Positions 11,192-23,000 of a DNA stretch of 64,000 nucleotides are shown one piece after another. The position numbers and the translations under genes are program-made. The stretch covers positions 26,772,558 through 26,836,557 of the forward strand of contig NC_030388.2 of NCBI RefSeq assembly GCF_001625215.2, given 5' to 3'. This DNA is from Daucus carota subsp. sativus (taxonomy: Eukaryota; Streptophyta; Magnoliopsida; Apiales; Apiaceae). Below the pieces are notes generated by a model that made no database searches, was not told the DNA's origin, and saw nothing but the letters and a program-made list of their open reading frames with translations. Position 1 is the first letter of the stretch. Every line of letters starts with the position of its first letter.

Positions 11192-11586
11192 GAGCATCTC
11201 CAACCATCCAAAACCCTTGGCTAAAAGTTGAGTTGGCATACCTAAAATAAAAAAATTTAGCCAACAGCTTCAAAAACTCAACTCCAACCATGCTCAGCTG
11301 TTGTCTATAAATTTAGCCAACCTCCTGTGGATGGCTAAATTTGTCGAACCTCTACAGGTCTGTAAGAAAATCTGTAGGAAGATTGTACATCATTTATTAC
11401 CATGTTGAACTGATATATTCTATTTTAACAATTTAAAATATTACTAGCATACTATTTTTAAATTATAACCAACCAATATAGCCAATACCACTAAAACAAA
11501 ATGTCTTACAGGTTCAGCAAATTTTACATAATGTCTTACAGGTCCAATTTAGCCAACAATTATAGCCAACGCCGTTGGAGATGCTC
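11192..11586. mobile_element. PIF/Harbinger-type MITE inside the MULE
   Basis: Inverted ends GAGCATCTCCAAC and GTTGGAGATGCTC, with TAA at 11189-11191 and 11587-11589. The interior carries repeated AATTTAGCCAAC motifs. It is related to the larger element at 46938-47648 (shared AAAACCCTTGGCTAAAA). Confidence 0.88.
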
Positions 11587-11840
11587 TAAAAGATAAGTAA
11601 CTCCGATTAAATTTTTTCATGAATTTAGTAAAGTTTATTGGGGTTGTTAGTGAAAAGAAAAGTTTAAAGTTTTTTGGCAAAAATATAAAAAGTTGATTGG
11701 GTTTTTTGGTTAATAGCTCGAAAGAAAAGTGGAGAAGTGGTGGGACCCATTAACTATTTTTGGTAAGTTTTGAAATGTAAAGAATTGGATGGGACAGCCA
11801 AAAAGGAAAGTGTAAAGAAATGGGAGGGACGGAGGGAGTA

Positions 11841-12402
11841 TTATTTTGCTGGATCTGCAGCATATCTCGTCCGTCCTCACTCTTCAATAACCCTAATATC
11901 CCTAGACCATGAAGTTTGTAGAAATAGTTGAGAACGATGAAGGGGTAATTAGCTTACCGAAACCCTGAGAATCTCTGGTGTACGACAACATCTTTTCACT
12001 CGTCAGCAAGGCTGATCATAAGTCACTTCCGAGTTCCGCATAATAATAAACTATTGTTCATGTTCTAGATTTCACTAACCCCCTGAGCAATAACATATTA
12101 AAAAAGCGGTGTTTGAATTTTTCTTTTTGTATATAATATAAAGAAGAATCTTTGACATTTTTTGGCTTCGGCTTATATAATTATTGCTAGGTGAAAAAAA
12201 TATCAACAAAATTTGAAAACTCACGCAATTTTGTAAACTTGTGTTTGTACTATTGTTCAGTCCATGCACTATTCAACACTAGTTTTCAAGAATCAATGAA
12301 CAGAGTTGGTAAGAATATGTGTCTCCATGTATTATTGTATAGCAAAGTCAATTGGGGAGCTTCTTCTAACCAATTTTTATTGTGTAACTTCTTTTTTTTT
12401 TG
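11841..12402. other. Intergenic DNA, no gene seen
   Basis: This segment lies between the nested transposons and a T-rich run. A slightly GC-richer patch at 11930-12040 has weak snoRNA-like boxes, but no convincing RNA or protein gene is visible. Confidence 0.4.
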
Positions 12403-12808
12403 AAAAGCATAGATATCATTCATCAAGTCTCAGAATGTCTTACAAATTCCAAAAGGAAGAACCATCTGATCCACAGGAGGATTCAGACCGAAATGAAAAG
12501 CAACTACAGCTTACCACTACATAACCACAACATTACACCAAAAGATAAACGAACTACATCAATAAGAAAGAGAGACTGAGACTGTGAAAGCAGCAACACA
12601 TCGAACATGACCGTCAGAAATCTGAGAGAGTCCCAGACGTGGAAGCACCATCATTAACCATATCCTCCTCAACCATCACAGGGTCAAGCAATTCCAGGAC
12701 CTGAATCGTTGCCTTATTGTGAGCAGAAATAGTTTCATCTGCCTTGTGGGGTTGTCTTGGAAACTGAGACCATACACAAAAACACACAAATTTGAAAACA
12801 CAATACAT
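12392..12808 (-). pseudogene. Possible retroposed 3' gene fragment
   Basis: Read on the minus strand, an open frame runs from an acceptor-like TGGTCTCAG near 12760 to a stop at 12614. It contains KADETISAHNKATIQVLEL and then DPVMVEEDMVNDGASTSG. About 200 bases later it ends in an A run (T run at 12392-12402 on the plus strand). The protein is not recognised. The layout suggests a truncated retroposed copy or the last exon of a gene lost upstream. No target duplication was found. Confidence 0.3.
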
Positions 12809-12829
12809 ATATAAATGGGTTAAGTAGAA

Positions 12830-15031
12830 GTATGGTAAAAAATGGAATGAAACTTAATCACATATCTGAGGTTAATTAGATTAATCAAAAATTAAGTGGA
12901 TGACTAACTGAATAATTAAAATTTTAATCAGTTCAGTGAACTTCGAAACAGAAATTAATCGTGACTAATTAATGACTAATCATTAATTTTTAAAATAATA
13001 ATTTAAAACCCGTATCTAATTATTATTTATAACATATTTTTTCCATTTATAAACATGACATTGAAAAAATCAATATTTTTACGAAGCTTAATATGTAGCA
13101 TAAAATGTTTGATGACGAACATCTGTATTCCGTCTGGGGATAAGGAGCCCTCAAGGGATCAAGTGAGATATGGCCGAGCATACAGGAGAATTTGTACTTT
13201 AGTTTATGGACAAGGGAGGTGAATTTGTACTAGTAGTAATCTTTTTAATCAAGTGCATTTGGATTGTACTGTTTGGAGCTTGTGCTCATGGGTTTGAAGT
13301 TTGTAGCAGGCCCTTACGATTCTTATATTTTATTGTTGGATTTTGACAAGTTCTGGCGAGACATTATGAGTAAAATTGTAGAGGGGATAAAGGTGGTTGT
13401 GTGTGGCTCAGAAATCAGAAATTGTAATGGGTGCACTTTGAGTGCTCTCACGTTACTCACACGTAGCTTTAGATTCCAAAACAAATGGGGAGACTCCAAA
13501 AAACATTAAGAAGTATTTGATGGCTGAGTTGAAATTGTGAAGTTTGGTTCTCTCAAGGTGAAAAATATGAGATTTGGGTCAGAGATACTGTGGAGTACTA
13601 GCTTCTGGAATGCTTGTTTACACGTACTATTGTCATGAATCACAACTTTTTTAAACCTGATAATTGAGCATAAGAAGCAAAAATCTAACTTATAAATTGG
13701 ATCGGTAAGACATTATGTAAAATTTGCTGAAGTTATGATACATTTTCTTTTGATGATATTGGCTAATATGATAATAAGTGATGTGTCATATTCTTAAAGA
13801 CCAGTAGTGGATCGACAAATATAATGTCGCTTTTTTAAGATGTTGATTATAATTTTTATTTTTGATATGCCAACTAAGCTTTTAGAGCTCAATATCTATT
13901 TATGAATCAAGGTCATATCCTTTGCATATAATTAATTTATTTTTTGTAGACGTGTCCTTAGAATTTATGTGGTGATATTGTAAGTTTGTAACCACCCGTG
14001 ATCGAATCTCGCCACCACGAGGTTATAAGTATCATTTTCATGTATCGGTGTGACAAGCGAAGTTGCATTAGAATAAATGTCATATATATTCCTTATGTCT
14101 TTTACTTCGATGTTTACCACCTTCTGTCATTACTAGCACAGATAATGTCGATCATCGACAAAAGGCCAATACATGATCCTGACATATCACGTAATATATT
14201 CCTGATTTTTTAACAAAAATATATTTTCTTTTCCGTATGAAAATGACCCCAAGTTTTGGAATTCATCCCCACAAAGCTTTGGTTTTCACCGGAGATTTGG
14301 TCTGAAGAGATTAGCCGCATCTGGGCAGTATTTATAATCAACTGCTCACAAACTACTCACAAATTATGGGGTGTTTCGACTTTTTTATCGTAATTTGAGG
14401 TATGTAAAAAAATATATTAATATTATAGTTTTCAATTTTTTTAATAAAAATATAGATGTACTCGGAAAGGATATAGAAATAGCAATTTTAGTGCAGTTTA
14501 TTTTCAAAATTTTGATTTGTTGAAATTTTTTTGTTTCGACTTATATAGAATTCTAGTTCTATCATCAATAATAATGGATTTTCAATAAATGATATGTATT
14601 CCTTGGCGAACAAAGAAACAAAATGTTTTCTCGCAAAAAAGAGGAAGATAAAAATATTATATATGTTGTCGGTTTTTTTTTTTAAAAAAAGATATACGTC
14701 GTTCTCTCAAAAAAAAAAAGATATACGTCGTTTAATTTTGGTTTACTTCTTGATATTACAAATCACAATAGATCACGCATTAGACTTGATCTTTTGTTTC
14801 TTAAAGGGCCACGGAGAATGTGTATTGAGCCCGGTTTTGTGGACAAGTACATGTACCACCAAAAATCTATTCAGACTTTACCTAGCAAGCCCATACCGTT
14901 CAGATTCTATCTTTTAGGCCCAAATACCAAGCTGAATATTTTTTGGTTATACGCACAACTGACCTTGCTAATTTAACTTGCACACCAGAAAATATACTAC
15001 GAAACAATTTGTATAGACCTTTAAATTTTAA
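12830..15031. other. Gene-poor AT-rich DNA
   Basis: No frame here has a recognisable domain. A degenerate tRNA-like B box near 14005-14015 and short A/T runs near 14670-14720 are the only distinctive points. Nothing here supports a gene. Confidence 0.45.
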
Positions 15032-16400
15032 CAAGGTAAGAAGCCGCGCGTTGCGGCGGCCTATAAAACTTATATTAATGATTTAATATTAGTATTTTTA
15101 GAATAAAATAATTTTGTGGCTGTTTATAAAAAGTATATTAATATTTCAAAGTTAATATTTGTAGGATAAAATAAATTTATATTATAAAAATCTTGATGTA
15201 ATACCAATACTAATATATAAAATTGCAACATTGGACTATAATTCATGGTGAAAAAATGAAAATAAGTTTATACACGTAATTAACAATTTAAAGTATGACG
15301 AATCTTAATTTTATATGTTTTTTTTAATGAAAAGTAATCATGTTCCTACATTGTCACCTTCCTCCAATTTTTTTGGATTGATTGTGCACAAAAACATCTA
15401 ACTTAAATCTATGAGATAGCGGTCTGTAACTAATAATTTTTTCCTATATACAAAGTAAATTATATAAAAATTAACAACAACAAACATGTCCTATTAACAA
15501 AACAAATATTATAAAAGATTAACCAACAAACATACATCACTAATAGTTAATTTATTGATATCAATTACCAATATCATCTCTAAGATTATAGTCTTTTCTT
15601 GTGTTTGAATTTGTCGACTCCAATATAACGTTCTATAACTACCTTTGCTTGAAACAACCTTTATTTTTTTAATACTGTATAAACAACCTTCACTTATTGT
15701 TGTAGAATAACGGCACATCCGAGTTAGAAATCGAGCAAGAGAAAGGTAGTTTTAATTTTTGATATTTTTCATCCAAAAATTTCAGAAAATTAGAAAAATA
15801 AAACGGAGCGATGTGAGAGGCGCCACCTACACGCCCCTCGCTTCTCCTTTAAAAATCGAGTAAGAGAGCTATCACCAGAAATAGGTATGTTTGCGGTATT
15901 GAGAGAGGAGATTATGTTTAGATGATCTAAAACCCTACGATTTATACGGGTATTTATAGGTGCAGAGAAACTTGTTTGCTACTCTTCCCCATAATTAAAT
16001 AATCTGAACAAAATCAGATTAAAATTTTCAAACTACTATATTTCATAAATAATCTGTCTTTTCCATAATTAAATAATTTGAAACAAAATCAGATTAAAAC
16101 TTTCAAGTTGTTTGCTACCCTTTCCCATAATTAAATAATCTGAACAAAATCAGATTAAAATTTTCAAACTACTATATTCCATAAATAATCTGTCTTTTCC
16201 ATAATTAAATAATCTGAAACAAAATCAGATTAAAACTTTCAAGCTACCATATTCCATAAATAATCTGAAACAAAATCAAATTCGTGAAACTTGCTTCTAA
16301 TATACCCAAAACTAAAAAAAGTAGTTCTAGTTTTTGATCGAAGCGATGTGAGAGGCGCCACATACACGCCCCTCGCTTCCCCTTTATATAAGTATATTGA
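15032..16400 (-). mobile_element. Non-autonomous Helitron (copy 1, 1369 bp)
   Basis: On the minus strand it starts TCAATATACTTATATAAAGG after an A at 16401. It ends with the GC-rich hairpin GCCGCAACGCGCGGC followed by CTTCTTACCTTG and then T, close to the canonical CTRR end but with a changed terminal tetranucleotide. A 5' subterminal block (GGAGAAGCGAGGGGCGTGTA) occurs twice, near 16382 and 15849. A TATA-like CTATAAATACCC around 15950 and a short frame (15718-15509) are shared with copy 2. No Rep or helicase is present. Confidence 0.72.
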
Positions 16401-16437
16401 TGTTGGAATAAATGAATGAGCGTTTCACTATTATTTA

Positions 16438-16988
16438 GGCCTCATTTGTTAACAGGGGAATGGTATCAAACTGAACGACACCTGCTATTCAGATCATTTG
16501 TCAAACTAATACTTAGCTGGATGACACAAAATTTTACTGGACGACACCAAAATTTAGCTAAATGGCAGGAGCATAGAAAGCAAGTGGATGATCCAGGACA
16601 GTCACGAGTGATGCGATGCCCATTAGTTTTTCTTTCCTTGTGCTCAATTTAGAGCTTGAGCATTATTTTTCATTAAAATTTTACTTTAAATTAAATATAT
16701 AAATACGTGATTTATTTTTTCATTTTTACAACAAGTAATTTTAATCAAAAGAACCTCATAAATATTATCATGGAACTATGTTATTCAATTTCGTTAAATC
16801 TTCTTGCAAGAAGTTAATTATAACAAAGGATTTTAATTATAGCATTGCATAACTATTTATTCAATTTCTTAACAAACATAATAATAATTAAATATCACAT
16901 AATATATCTACATTATCATTCAGAAAATTTTTATCATCTAAAAATTTAATCATTCAGAAACTGTCATTCAGATTTAACAAATGAGCCC
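16438..16988. mobile_element. PIF/Harbinger-type MITE
   Basis: Inverted ends GG(c/g)CTCATTTGTTAA, flanked by TTA at 16435-16437 and 16989-16991. The interior has GGA(t/c)GACAC repeats on the left and AATCATTCAGA on the right. The flanks additionally carry a longer imperfect direct repeat (GAGCGTTTCACTA). Confidence 0.78.
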
Positions 16989-16991
16989 TTA

Positions 16992-17659
16992 CTACTCATA
17001 ATGAACTGAACGAGCGTTTCACTAATATTTACTACTCACAAAAATTATGAAATATAAAAGGACCCGTTTCGACAAAAAAAAATGATCCAGTCGTAATATA
17101 TTTCATATTAAAAGAATTTCGGGATATATCATGGAGACCAAAATTATTGAAGCAGAGTCCGCCATTGAAGTAGCCACAATTCGATTCTTGCGGCTTCTGT
17201 TACTGGTTAAATCAGAGGACTTGTCATGTAAATCTATAATTCTACTTTTGTTGACAAAGTGAAGAAGTGCAAATCTACAAAATTCTGTTGCAAATTTCTT
17301 TTTCATTTCAAGCGATCCAAAAATAACATTGCTCATTAAATTACATGGACATCTTGATTTATGTCTGACCATCTATGACGTTCCTCTTGATTTCGAATTC
17401 TTATGTCAGCCAATTTGCATTCAATGTAATCTTTCATTCAAGAACAGAATTAAAGTCAAAACTAAACGTTCTAGCCATAGTTTATCCATTACAAGGAAGC
17501 AAAATGATTTAATCTTAGTTTTTACGATACTTATTTAATCATTGCAATGATGAGGAGCAGAGCATGGAAAGACAAATGATGTGCGAGATTAGTTGAGAGA
17601 TGAGGATTCTGCTTATGACTTAACTATAGTACAGTATTTCTATAGAAGTATCAGCCTAT
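16992..17659. other. Intergenic DNA, no gene seen
   Basis: Frames on both strands lack recognisable domains. The imperfect copy of GAGCGTTTCACTA near 17013 echoes the left flank of the preceding MITE. Confidence 0.4.
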
Positions 17660-17936
17660 ATCTCCGTCCCTTCCATTTCTTTACACTTTTTTTTTGGGTC
17701 TCTCATCCAATTCTTTATATTTCAAAACTTACCAAATATGGTCAATGGGTCCCACCACTTCTCCACTTTTCTTTCCTTTTCACACTACTTTTACTCCACT
17801 ATCTCCCTTTTATACATTAAAAATCAGTGGGTCCCACCACTTCACCCACTTTTCTTTCTCTTTTCAACTACTTTATTCATATTTGTTAACCTCCGTGCCC
17901 AACCCATTCAATAAGAAATGGGAGGGACGGAGGGAG
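17660..17936. mobile_element. Stowaway MITE
   Basis: The right end is GGGACGGAGGGAG followed by TA; the left end is an eroded CTCCGTCCCTTCC. The interior repeats GGTCCCACCACTT twice. This copy is the uninterrupted relative that shows where the nest at 9552-11838 was invaded. Confidence 0.82.
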
Positions 17937-18058
17937 TATATTGCTAGTGTTATGGACTGTGGAGTGTGGACACTGGACATTGACATATCATTTTTTGTGT
18001 TGCACACGGTTCCACATTTTTGTGGAGTATATGCATTGCATGCCATACGGAGGTATAA

Positions 18059-18422
18059 GGGTCTGTTTGGGAGTGCTGTTAAAAATTGCTGTGCGGTCAG
18101 AAAAAGTGCTGGTAAAAAAAGTGCTGTTGTAGATTTCAGATAACTGTTTGGTAATTTTTTTTAATATTTGCTTATTTTGAGTTATGATAAATAATAATAA
18201 TTTTTTTGATGAGGTTTGATAGTGAAATTTGTAACAACTTCCTGCAAAAGCTGAAAACAGCTTTTTCCAAAAGCATGGAAGGACCTGCTTTTTTTAAAAG
18301 CAGCTTTTAAACTAAAAGCTGCTATTCAGAAAAACTGTTTTTAGATTTATCAAACAGTTTTTCACCTGCTTTTCAGCAAAAAGCTGCTGTTGCTGTCTGC
18401 AACAGCAACCCCAAACAGTACC
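18059..18422. mobile_element. PIF/Harbinger-type MITE
   Basis: Ends GGGTCTGTTTGGGAGTGCTG and the inverse of GGTACTGTTTGGGGTTGCTG, with TAA at 18056-18058 and 18423-18425. The interior contains AAAAGCAGCTTTTAAACT-like self-pairing segments. It is the same family as 10666-11013, in reverse orientation. Confidence 0.85.
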
Positions 18423-18429
18423 TAATTGG

Positions 18430-18652
18430 CGATATAATTTGTTTTATATTTGTTCGACTCGATTATTTTTGTTGCTCCTATATGTCTTCTTTTTATTGAA
18501 TTATACGATAGCCTACCAGTTTTCTAGGGAGTCGCATACTTACTCAGATCGTACCTTTCATAGGAGATCTATCCCTATCATTATTCAGTATTGTATTGAG
18601 ATGGATTTGATTCATTAATAAAATCCTCAGCTTTTCGTAAAAAAAATAAAAT
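18430..18652 (+). mobile_element. Possible non-LTR retroposon tail
   Basis: A non-coding stretch ends in CATTAATAAAATCCTCAGC followed by an A-rich tail, a layout typical of 5'-truncated plant LINE copies. No reverse transcriptase sequence or target duplication is seen. Confidence 0.35.
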
Positions 18653-19060
18653 TCCTTTCCTTTCAGAAAGTTACAATGTGTTAAATGCCACATAATGTCT
18701 GGTGATTATTTAAAGTTTATTTTAAAATCGAATTTGAATTCTTGAAAATGTATGAAAAGAAAATTGGAATCGGATATAATACACGAGTCATCTATTTAAA
18801 GAGGGACAGTAGTATTATTCTACGAGTCATTACAGAATGTACGTACTAATGACTATTCATTCTCTCTCCAATCTTGTTGTTCTTGCTGGTCCCCAAAAAT
18901 TACGCCAAAATTACCCCAAATCGCAAGCATCAGTCTCTGTCTTTGCTTACTAGTCTCCTTTTTCAATTTCAGCCCCTACCCCTTTAAAAACAATCTCCCC
19001 ATTTCAACCTCTAGTCAATTAACACCTCACAACAAGATCACTTCCCCCTCTTTTCTCAAA

Positions 19061-19102
19061 ATGGGTCTTGTTATTTCTTCCTCCATTGACTCATTCCGGT
19101 GA
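19061..19102 (+). CDS. Upstream ORF (13 codons) in the DUF868 leader
   Basis: The first ATG of the presumed leader encodes MGLVISSSIDSFR and a TGA, ending 80 bases before the DUF868 start. MGxxxSS is also an N-myristoylation-like start. The CGGTGAGT at its end looks like a splice donor, so it could alternatively be part of a short first exon, but no in-frame continuation into DUF868 was found. Confidence 0.35.
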   Translation: MGLVISSSIDSFR

Positions 19103-19182
19103 GTTTTCACATACCCTTTTCGCTTTTTTTCATGTTTTGAGGTTTACCTTGGTTTCTTGATATATCTTGATTTTTGGTTAAA

Positions 19183-20085
19183 ATGAGGGACTTTCCATCT
19201 TGTTTTGGTGAAAATGGTGTTCAGGTTGCTGATAATTCTTATTCAAGTGTTAGTTTTAGTAAAGCTCCGCAAAATATGGTGACTTGTATATATCAGTGTA
19301 GATTACTTGGCAAGTCTTGTTTGATAATACTGTGTTGGAGTAAGAATTTGATGGGGTATTGTCTAGGGGTTGAAATTGATGATTTAGGTGGTCATTGTGT
19401 TTGTAGAGTTGATGTTAAGCCTTCTTTGTTTTATAAGAGAAAAGGGTCCAAGTGTTTGCAAGTGAATTCTGCTAAAATTGATATTTATTGGGACCTTTCT
19501 TCGGCGAAATATGGGGCTGGTTCACAGCCTGTAGAGGGGTTTTATGTTGGAGTTGTGTGTAAGGGAGAGATGGTTTTGTTGGTTGGAGATATGGTGAAAG
19601 AAGCGATTAAGAAAGCTAATGCAGTTCCTTCTTTGTTTGGTTCGACTTTTGTTTCGAAGAGGGAACATATATTTGGGAAGAGGGTGTATAAAAGCAGGGT
19701 TCAGTTTTCTGATAATGGGCAAATTCATCACCTTGTGATTGAATGTGAGACCACTGGAATCAGTGACCCGCGCCTTGTTGTTCGTTTAGACAGCAAGATG
19801 GTGATGCAGGTAAAGCATCTACGATGGACATTTCGTGGGAACCAGACCATTTTGGTTGATGGGCTGCCTGTTGAAGTTTTCTGGGATGTTTATAATTGGT
19901 TATTTGGCACATCTTTAGGGAGTGCAATTTTCATGTTTCAAACTTGTTCGAGGACTGAGAAGCTATGGGCTAGTCAGACGTTGGACCCCTCTGAACCCCC
20001 TTGGCCTTGTTTACAGAGTAATAGAGAATCTAAGTCATCTGATCCTGGTTTTGCTCTGACCTTGTATGCTTGGAAAAATGATTAG
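19183..20085 (+). CDS. DUF868 family protein, single exon
   Basis: A 300-residue plant protein of the DUF868 family, whose biochemical role is not established. Family hallmarks are visible: VTCIYQCRLLGKSCLI near the start, IYWDLSSAKYGAGSQPVEGF in the middle, then FYVGVVCKGEMVLLVGD, IECETTGISDPRLVVRLDSK, LRWTFRGNQTILVDGLPVEV and FWDVYNWLF. The C-terminus ends GFALTLYAWKND. The length is normal for the family and no intron interrupts it. The ATG at 19183 is chosen because the only earlier in-frame start (19174) is TTG. A 13-codon upstream ORF precedes it. No membrane segment is evident. The family assignment is firm, the function unknown. Confidence 0.9.
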   Translation: MRDFPSCFGENGVQVADNSYSSVSFSKAPQNMVTCIYQCRLLGKSCLIILCWSKNLMGYCLGVEIDDLGGHCVCRVDVKPSLFYKRKGSKCLQVNSAKIDIYWDLSSAKYGAGSQPVEGFYVGVVCKGEMVLLVGDMVKEAIKKANAVPSLFGSTFVSKREHIFGKRVYKSRVQFSDNGQIHHLVIECETTGISDPRLVVRLDSKMVMQVKHLRWTFRGNQTILVDGLPVEVFWDVYNWLFGTSLGSAIFMFQTCSRTEKLWASQTLDPSEPPWPCLQSNRESKSSDPGFALTLYAWKND

Positions 20086-23000
20086 CAGATCCTCCTTGAT
20101 AAATGATGTGTTTTTTCTACTCGGCTGATGTGGAGATGGTTGAATTATAGTAGAAATGGTATCATACTATATTACTTTATCAAAATTTTTTGCTTGTTTG
20201 CTTCACTTGGCTTATGGAAAACATTACTTTTATACCTATAACTTTTATACAGTTTTTACATATTTCAAGATATATTTACACTCATAATACTTGTGTAATT
20301 TGCTTGAGATTGGATCATAAATGAAGACCGATGAATTGTCATTTGGTATCTTACTAGTGCTCTAGGAAAAATCCTAAATGAATTACATATATTGACTGGA
20401 CAGTCATGACCCTGAAAAATAAAGAAATTCCTATAGATAATTTGTCAGCTGGAAACTTAGATTTCTTCGAGGCAAAGTGGTTCTTATTCAAGTAGATAGA
20501 TTCTACATTTGTGCCTCCCACTAGTTGTCGGAGCATACACCCTGTTTTTCCTTTTTGCTCAACAAGAGCATCCGCCTTCAATAGTTAATGACATATTATT
20601 CTTGTGGTAGAGTTTATGGTGAACTGAATGTTAAGCATTTTATGGTAAAAGGGACTTCAAAATTAGATGATCCCCGGACAATGACACAGTCACTGGCAAT
20701 CCTTTTTCTATTGTGAATTGTCATGTCCAGACAAGTCAAGTTATTTGACTAATGTAAGATTCTTCACAATACATATGTCATTCTAAGCTGTCTTTGTAAA
20801 GTTGTTGCGAACATCTTTGTAAAGGCTAGCACTTTACCTCAACATGTTGGGTTCTTCTCTGAATCTAGTCCTTTTAAAAAAAGCAGTGGCTGGGGCATCA
20901 ATCTCTAGCTGGAAACTCCATCAATAAAAGCATTGGCTGGGGCATCAATCTCTAGCTGGAAACTCCATCAATGAGCCTGGTTGCCAGTGGTATTCTATGA
21001 AACTGTAATGATATTTTTGCTACGTCTTACCTGTTCCTTAATTACAGGGATTATAGCAACTCTTTAATCAGAATTTAAAACTTGTTATTCATTTGTAGAA
21101 CTAAGAAGGCAGGTTACTAGATTGTTTGTGGCCTAATGTTAAACTTTGACTTTTAATATGGACGAGGGCTTTTGTGGTGACTGTCTGAGATTAAGGATTT
21201 AAGGGTTATGTCAATTTCCCATGAAATGCTTGCACCTGATTCATCATGTGCGTGACGAAGATGACCAGGTCAATTTAGTAGATTCTGGAAAATATTTGCT
21301 AAGTTGCTGGTGTTTACTTTCATCCTTTCCAGTTTTGTAGGTCATAATTGTAACTAGTTCACTATCCAACTATGTCTTTCAAAAGCGAAGAAATTTTAGA
21401 AGGAGACCTTCGCAGTTCTGTTAAGGAATACCACGGAAATGAACAGGTGATCATCGTTGTCACTGCAAGAGGGACTGGCAGACAATTCTTTTTCTTCCTT
21501 TGATTAGGCTCTAGTCGCTTAGTATAGAACAATGTTCTAAAGACTGTTCAAATTGCATATATGCCTAATGGGTGGCCTGGAAGCTTCACCTCTTTACCCT
21601 GACAGTTGTTCAAAACAATTTCTATATTTTGCTTTGTATTATTCTGCAATATATTCTTCAATTTAATAGCAATTTCTAATATGTTTCAGTATTATTGCAT
21701 TTCCCAGAGTAGTCCATTTATACATTTCATTGAATTGCTTTATATGTCTAGTCCTCGTCTCATTAAATCGCGTTCGAATACTTCTCCGGGTGAGTGAGAG
21801 TCGAATCCGAGTTTCTGAGCTAACGGGAGATAGTATTATGCAAACTCTCAAGTCTCACTCGCTATCCACAGCATATTGATGCTTAAGGGTTCTAAAAAAA
21901 CTTTAAAAAAAACAAACAAGAGACCATTTGAAAAAATGACTCCCTATAAATGTGAGAAGACATTTTTGTTGTTTAATATATTCATTAATCTCCCAATTAA
22001 AAAACAAATTTGTAGACAGAATTTTATTCAAGTACTTTTCAACTATCAAATTTATCTCCCTAAACCAATTTTTTGACAAATCCTCATTGATCTGCTCTCA
22101 TGAACCCGCTGCTAACTAAGAATCTTTCTTATTTTGGTAAAAGAATCCTTCTTCTTTGGGTAAAGGAATCCTGCTTAGGTTATTAACTAACAATCTAACA
22201 TTCAAACATGTCTGCAGAGCAAGACAAAAATGTCTATTAGAATATGATTCTACAATCTACATAAACCAATAACATATTCACACTATTCTTATATGAATTA
22301 CATGAATCCTGTTACACCTCCTACACCTTCGCTGTTCTTGTACTTATTCAATCATGGTCTCTGCTTCTTTCTCTAATTTCTGCCTTGATCATCACCATCT
22401 TGTATCTTACCTCAACCTTTCATTGCTCATCCAGGTTGAAGCCACTGTCAGAAATCCAATCTCGGATTCTCGGTCCTTTCCACAGTCTACTATCTCACTA
22501 TGTTGGCTTACTTGAACCTGTCAGAGCAACAAGTTTCTCTTTATAATCAGCAAACCATCAGTTTTAGAACCCCCTTTGCTGATCCTTCGTTGCCCGAATT
22601 GATCAGGAAACTCATGATCATCTTAGCTATCCACGCACACTGATTCATGTCAGAGAAAATACTCCATTGTCATGAATAAGCTTTTATGTACTTGAGAGGG
22701 ATGAAGTACTAACACTCTAACAGGTTGATAGAAGTCATGGAACTGCGATTACGTACTTGGAGTCTAATAGCCTTTTAAGGGTGTGACTACTACTGCTCAT
22801 CTTGATTGCAATGAATATCACATTCAGGTACTATTATCATACTAACACCTAATATCAGTGACATGTAGTGAGGGAAATTGTATTGTAGTAATTTGGTAAT
22901 GATACGGGACAAAAATATTACTAAGAAATGACTTCTAGTAGTGTTTTTAATGTTAATATGTACATCACATATTATATTGTGGCGAAAAAGATAATAGTAA

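Larger units (their letters stand above)
10107..11719. mobile_element. Non-autonomous Mutator-like element (1613 bp)
   Basis: Long inverted ends of about 100 bp begin GAG(t/c)TATTAACCAAAAAAC and share phrases such as CACTAACAACCCCAATAAAC. It is flanked by an exact 9-bp duplication GAAAGAAAA (10098-10106 and 11720-11728), diagnostic of MULEs. There is no transposase. Two PIF/Harbinger MITEs are inserted within it. The interrupted host sequence is the Stowaway MITE. Confidence 0.88.
9552..11838. mobile_element. Stowaway MITE split by nested insertions
   Basis: Left end CTCCCTCCATCCC and right end GGGACGGAGGGAG are inverted repeats, with TA at 9550-9551 and 11839-11840. Once inserted DNA is removed, the remaining halves match the compact relative at 17660-17936, including shared phrases such as GGTTGG(g/a)CACGGAG and GTGGTGGGACCCA. 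Insertions at 9570-9951 and 10107-11719 expand it from about 0.29 to 2.3 kb. Confidence 0.85.

Noticed and set aside
11920-12010. Possible C/D-box snoRNA (GATGA ... CTGAG)
   Set aside because: Box C is imperfect, the terminal stem is weak and no guide match could be tested.
13264-13509. 81-codon plus-strand frame
   Set aside because: No recognisable domain, no splice or promoter context; codon content resembles neighbouring non-coding DNA.
13990-14035. tRNA-like GATCGAATCTC (B-box-like)
   Set aside because: No A box at the proper distance and no cloverleaf; too degenerate to call.
15806-16400. GGCGCC-centred direct repeats considered as a CRISPR-like or satellite array
   Set aside because: Only two copies per element, in the 5' subterminal position of Helitrons; there is no regular spacing and this is eukaryotic DNA.
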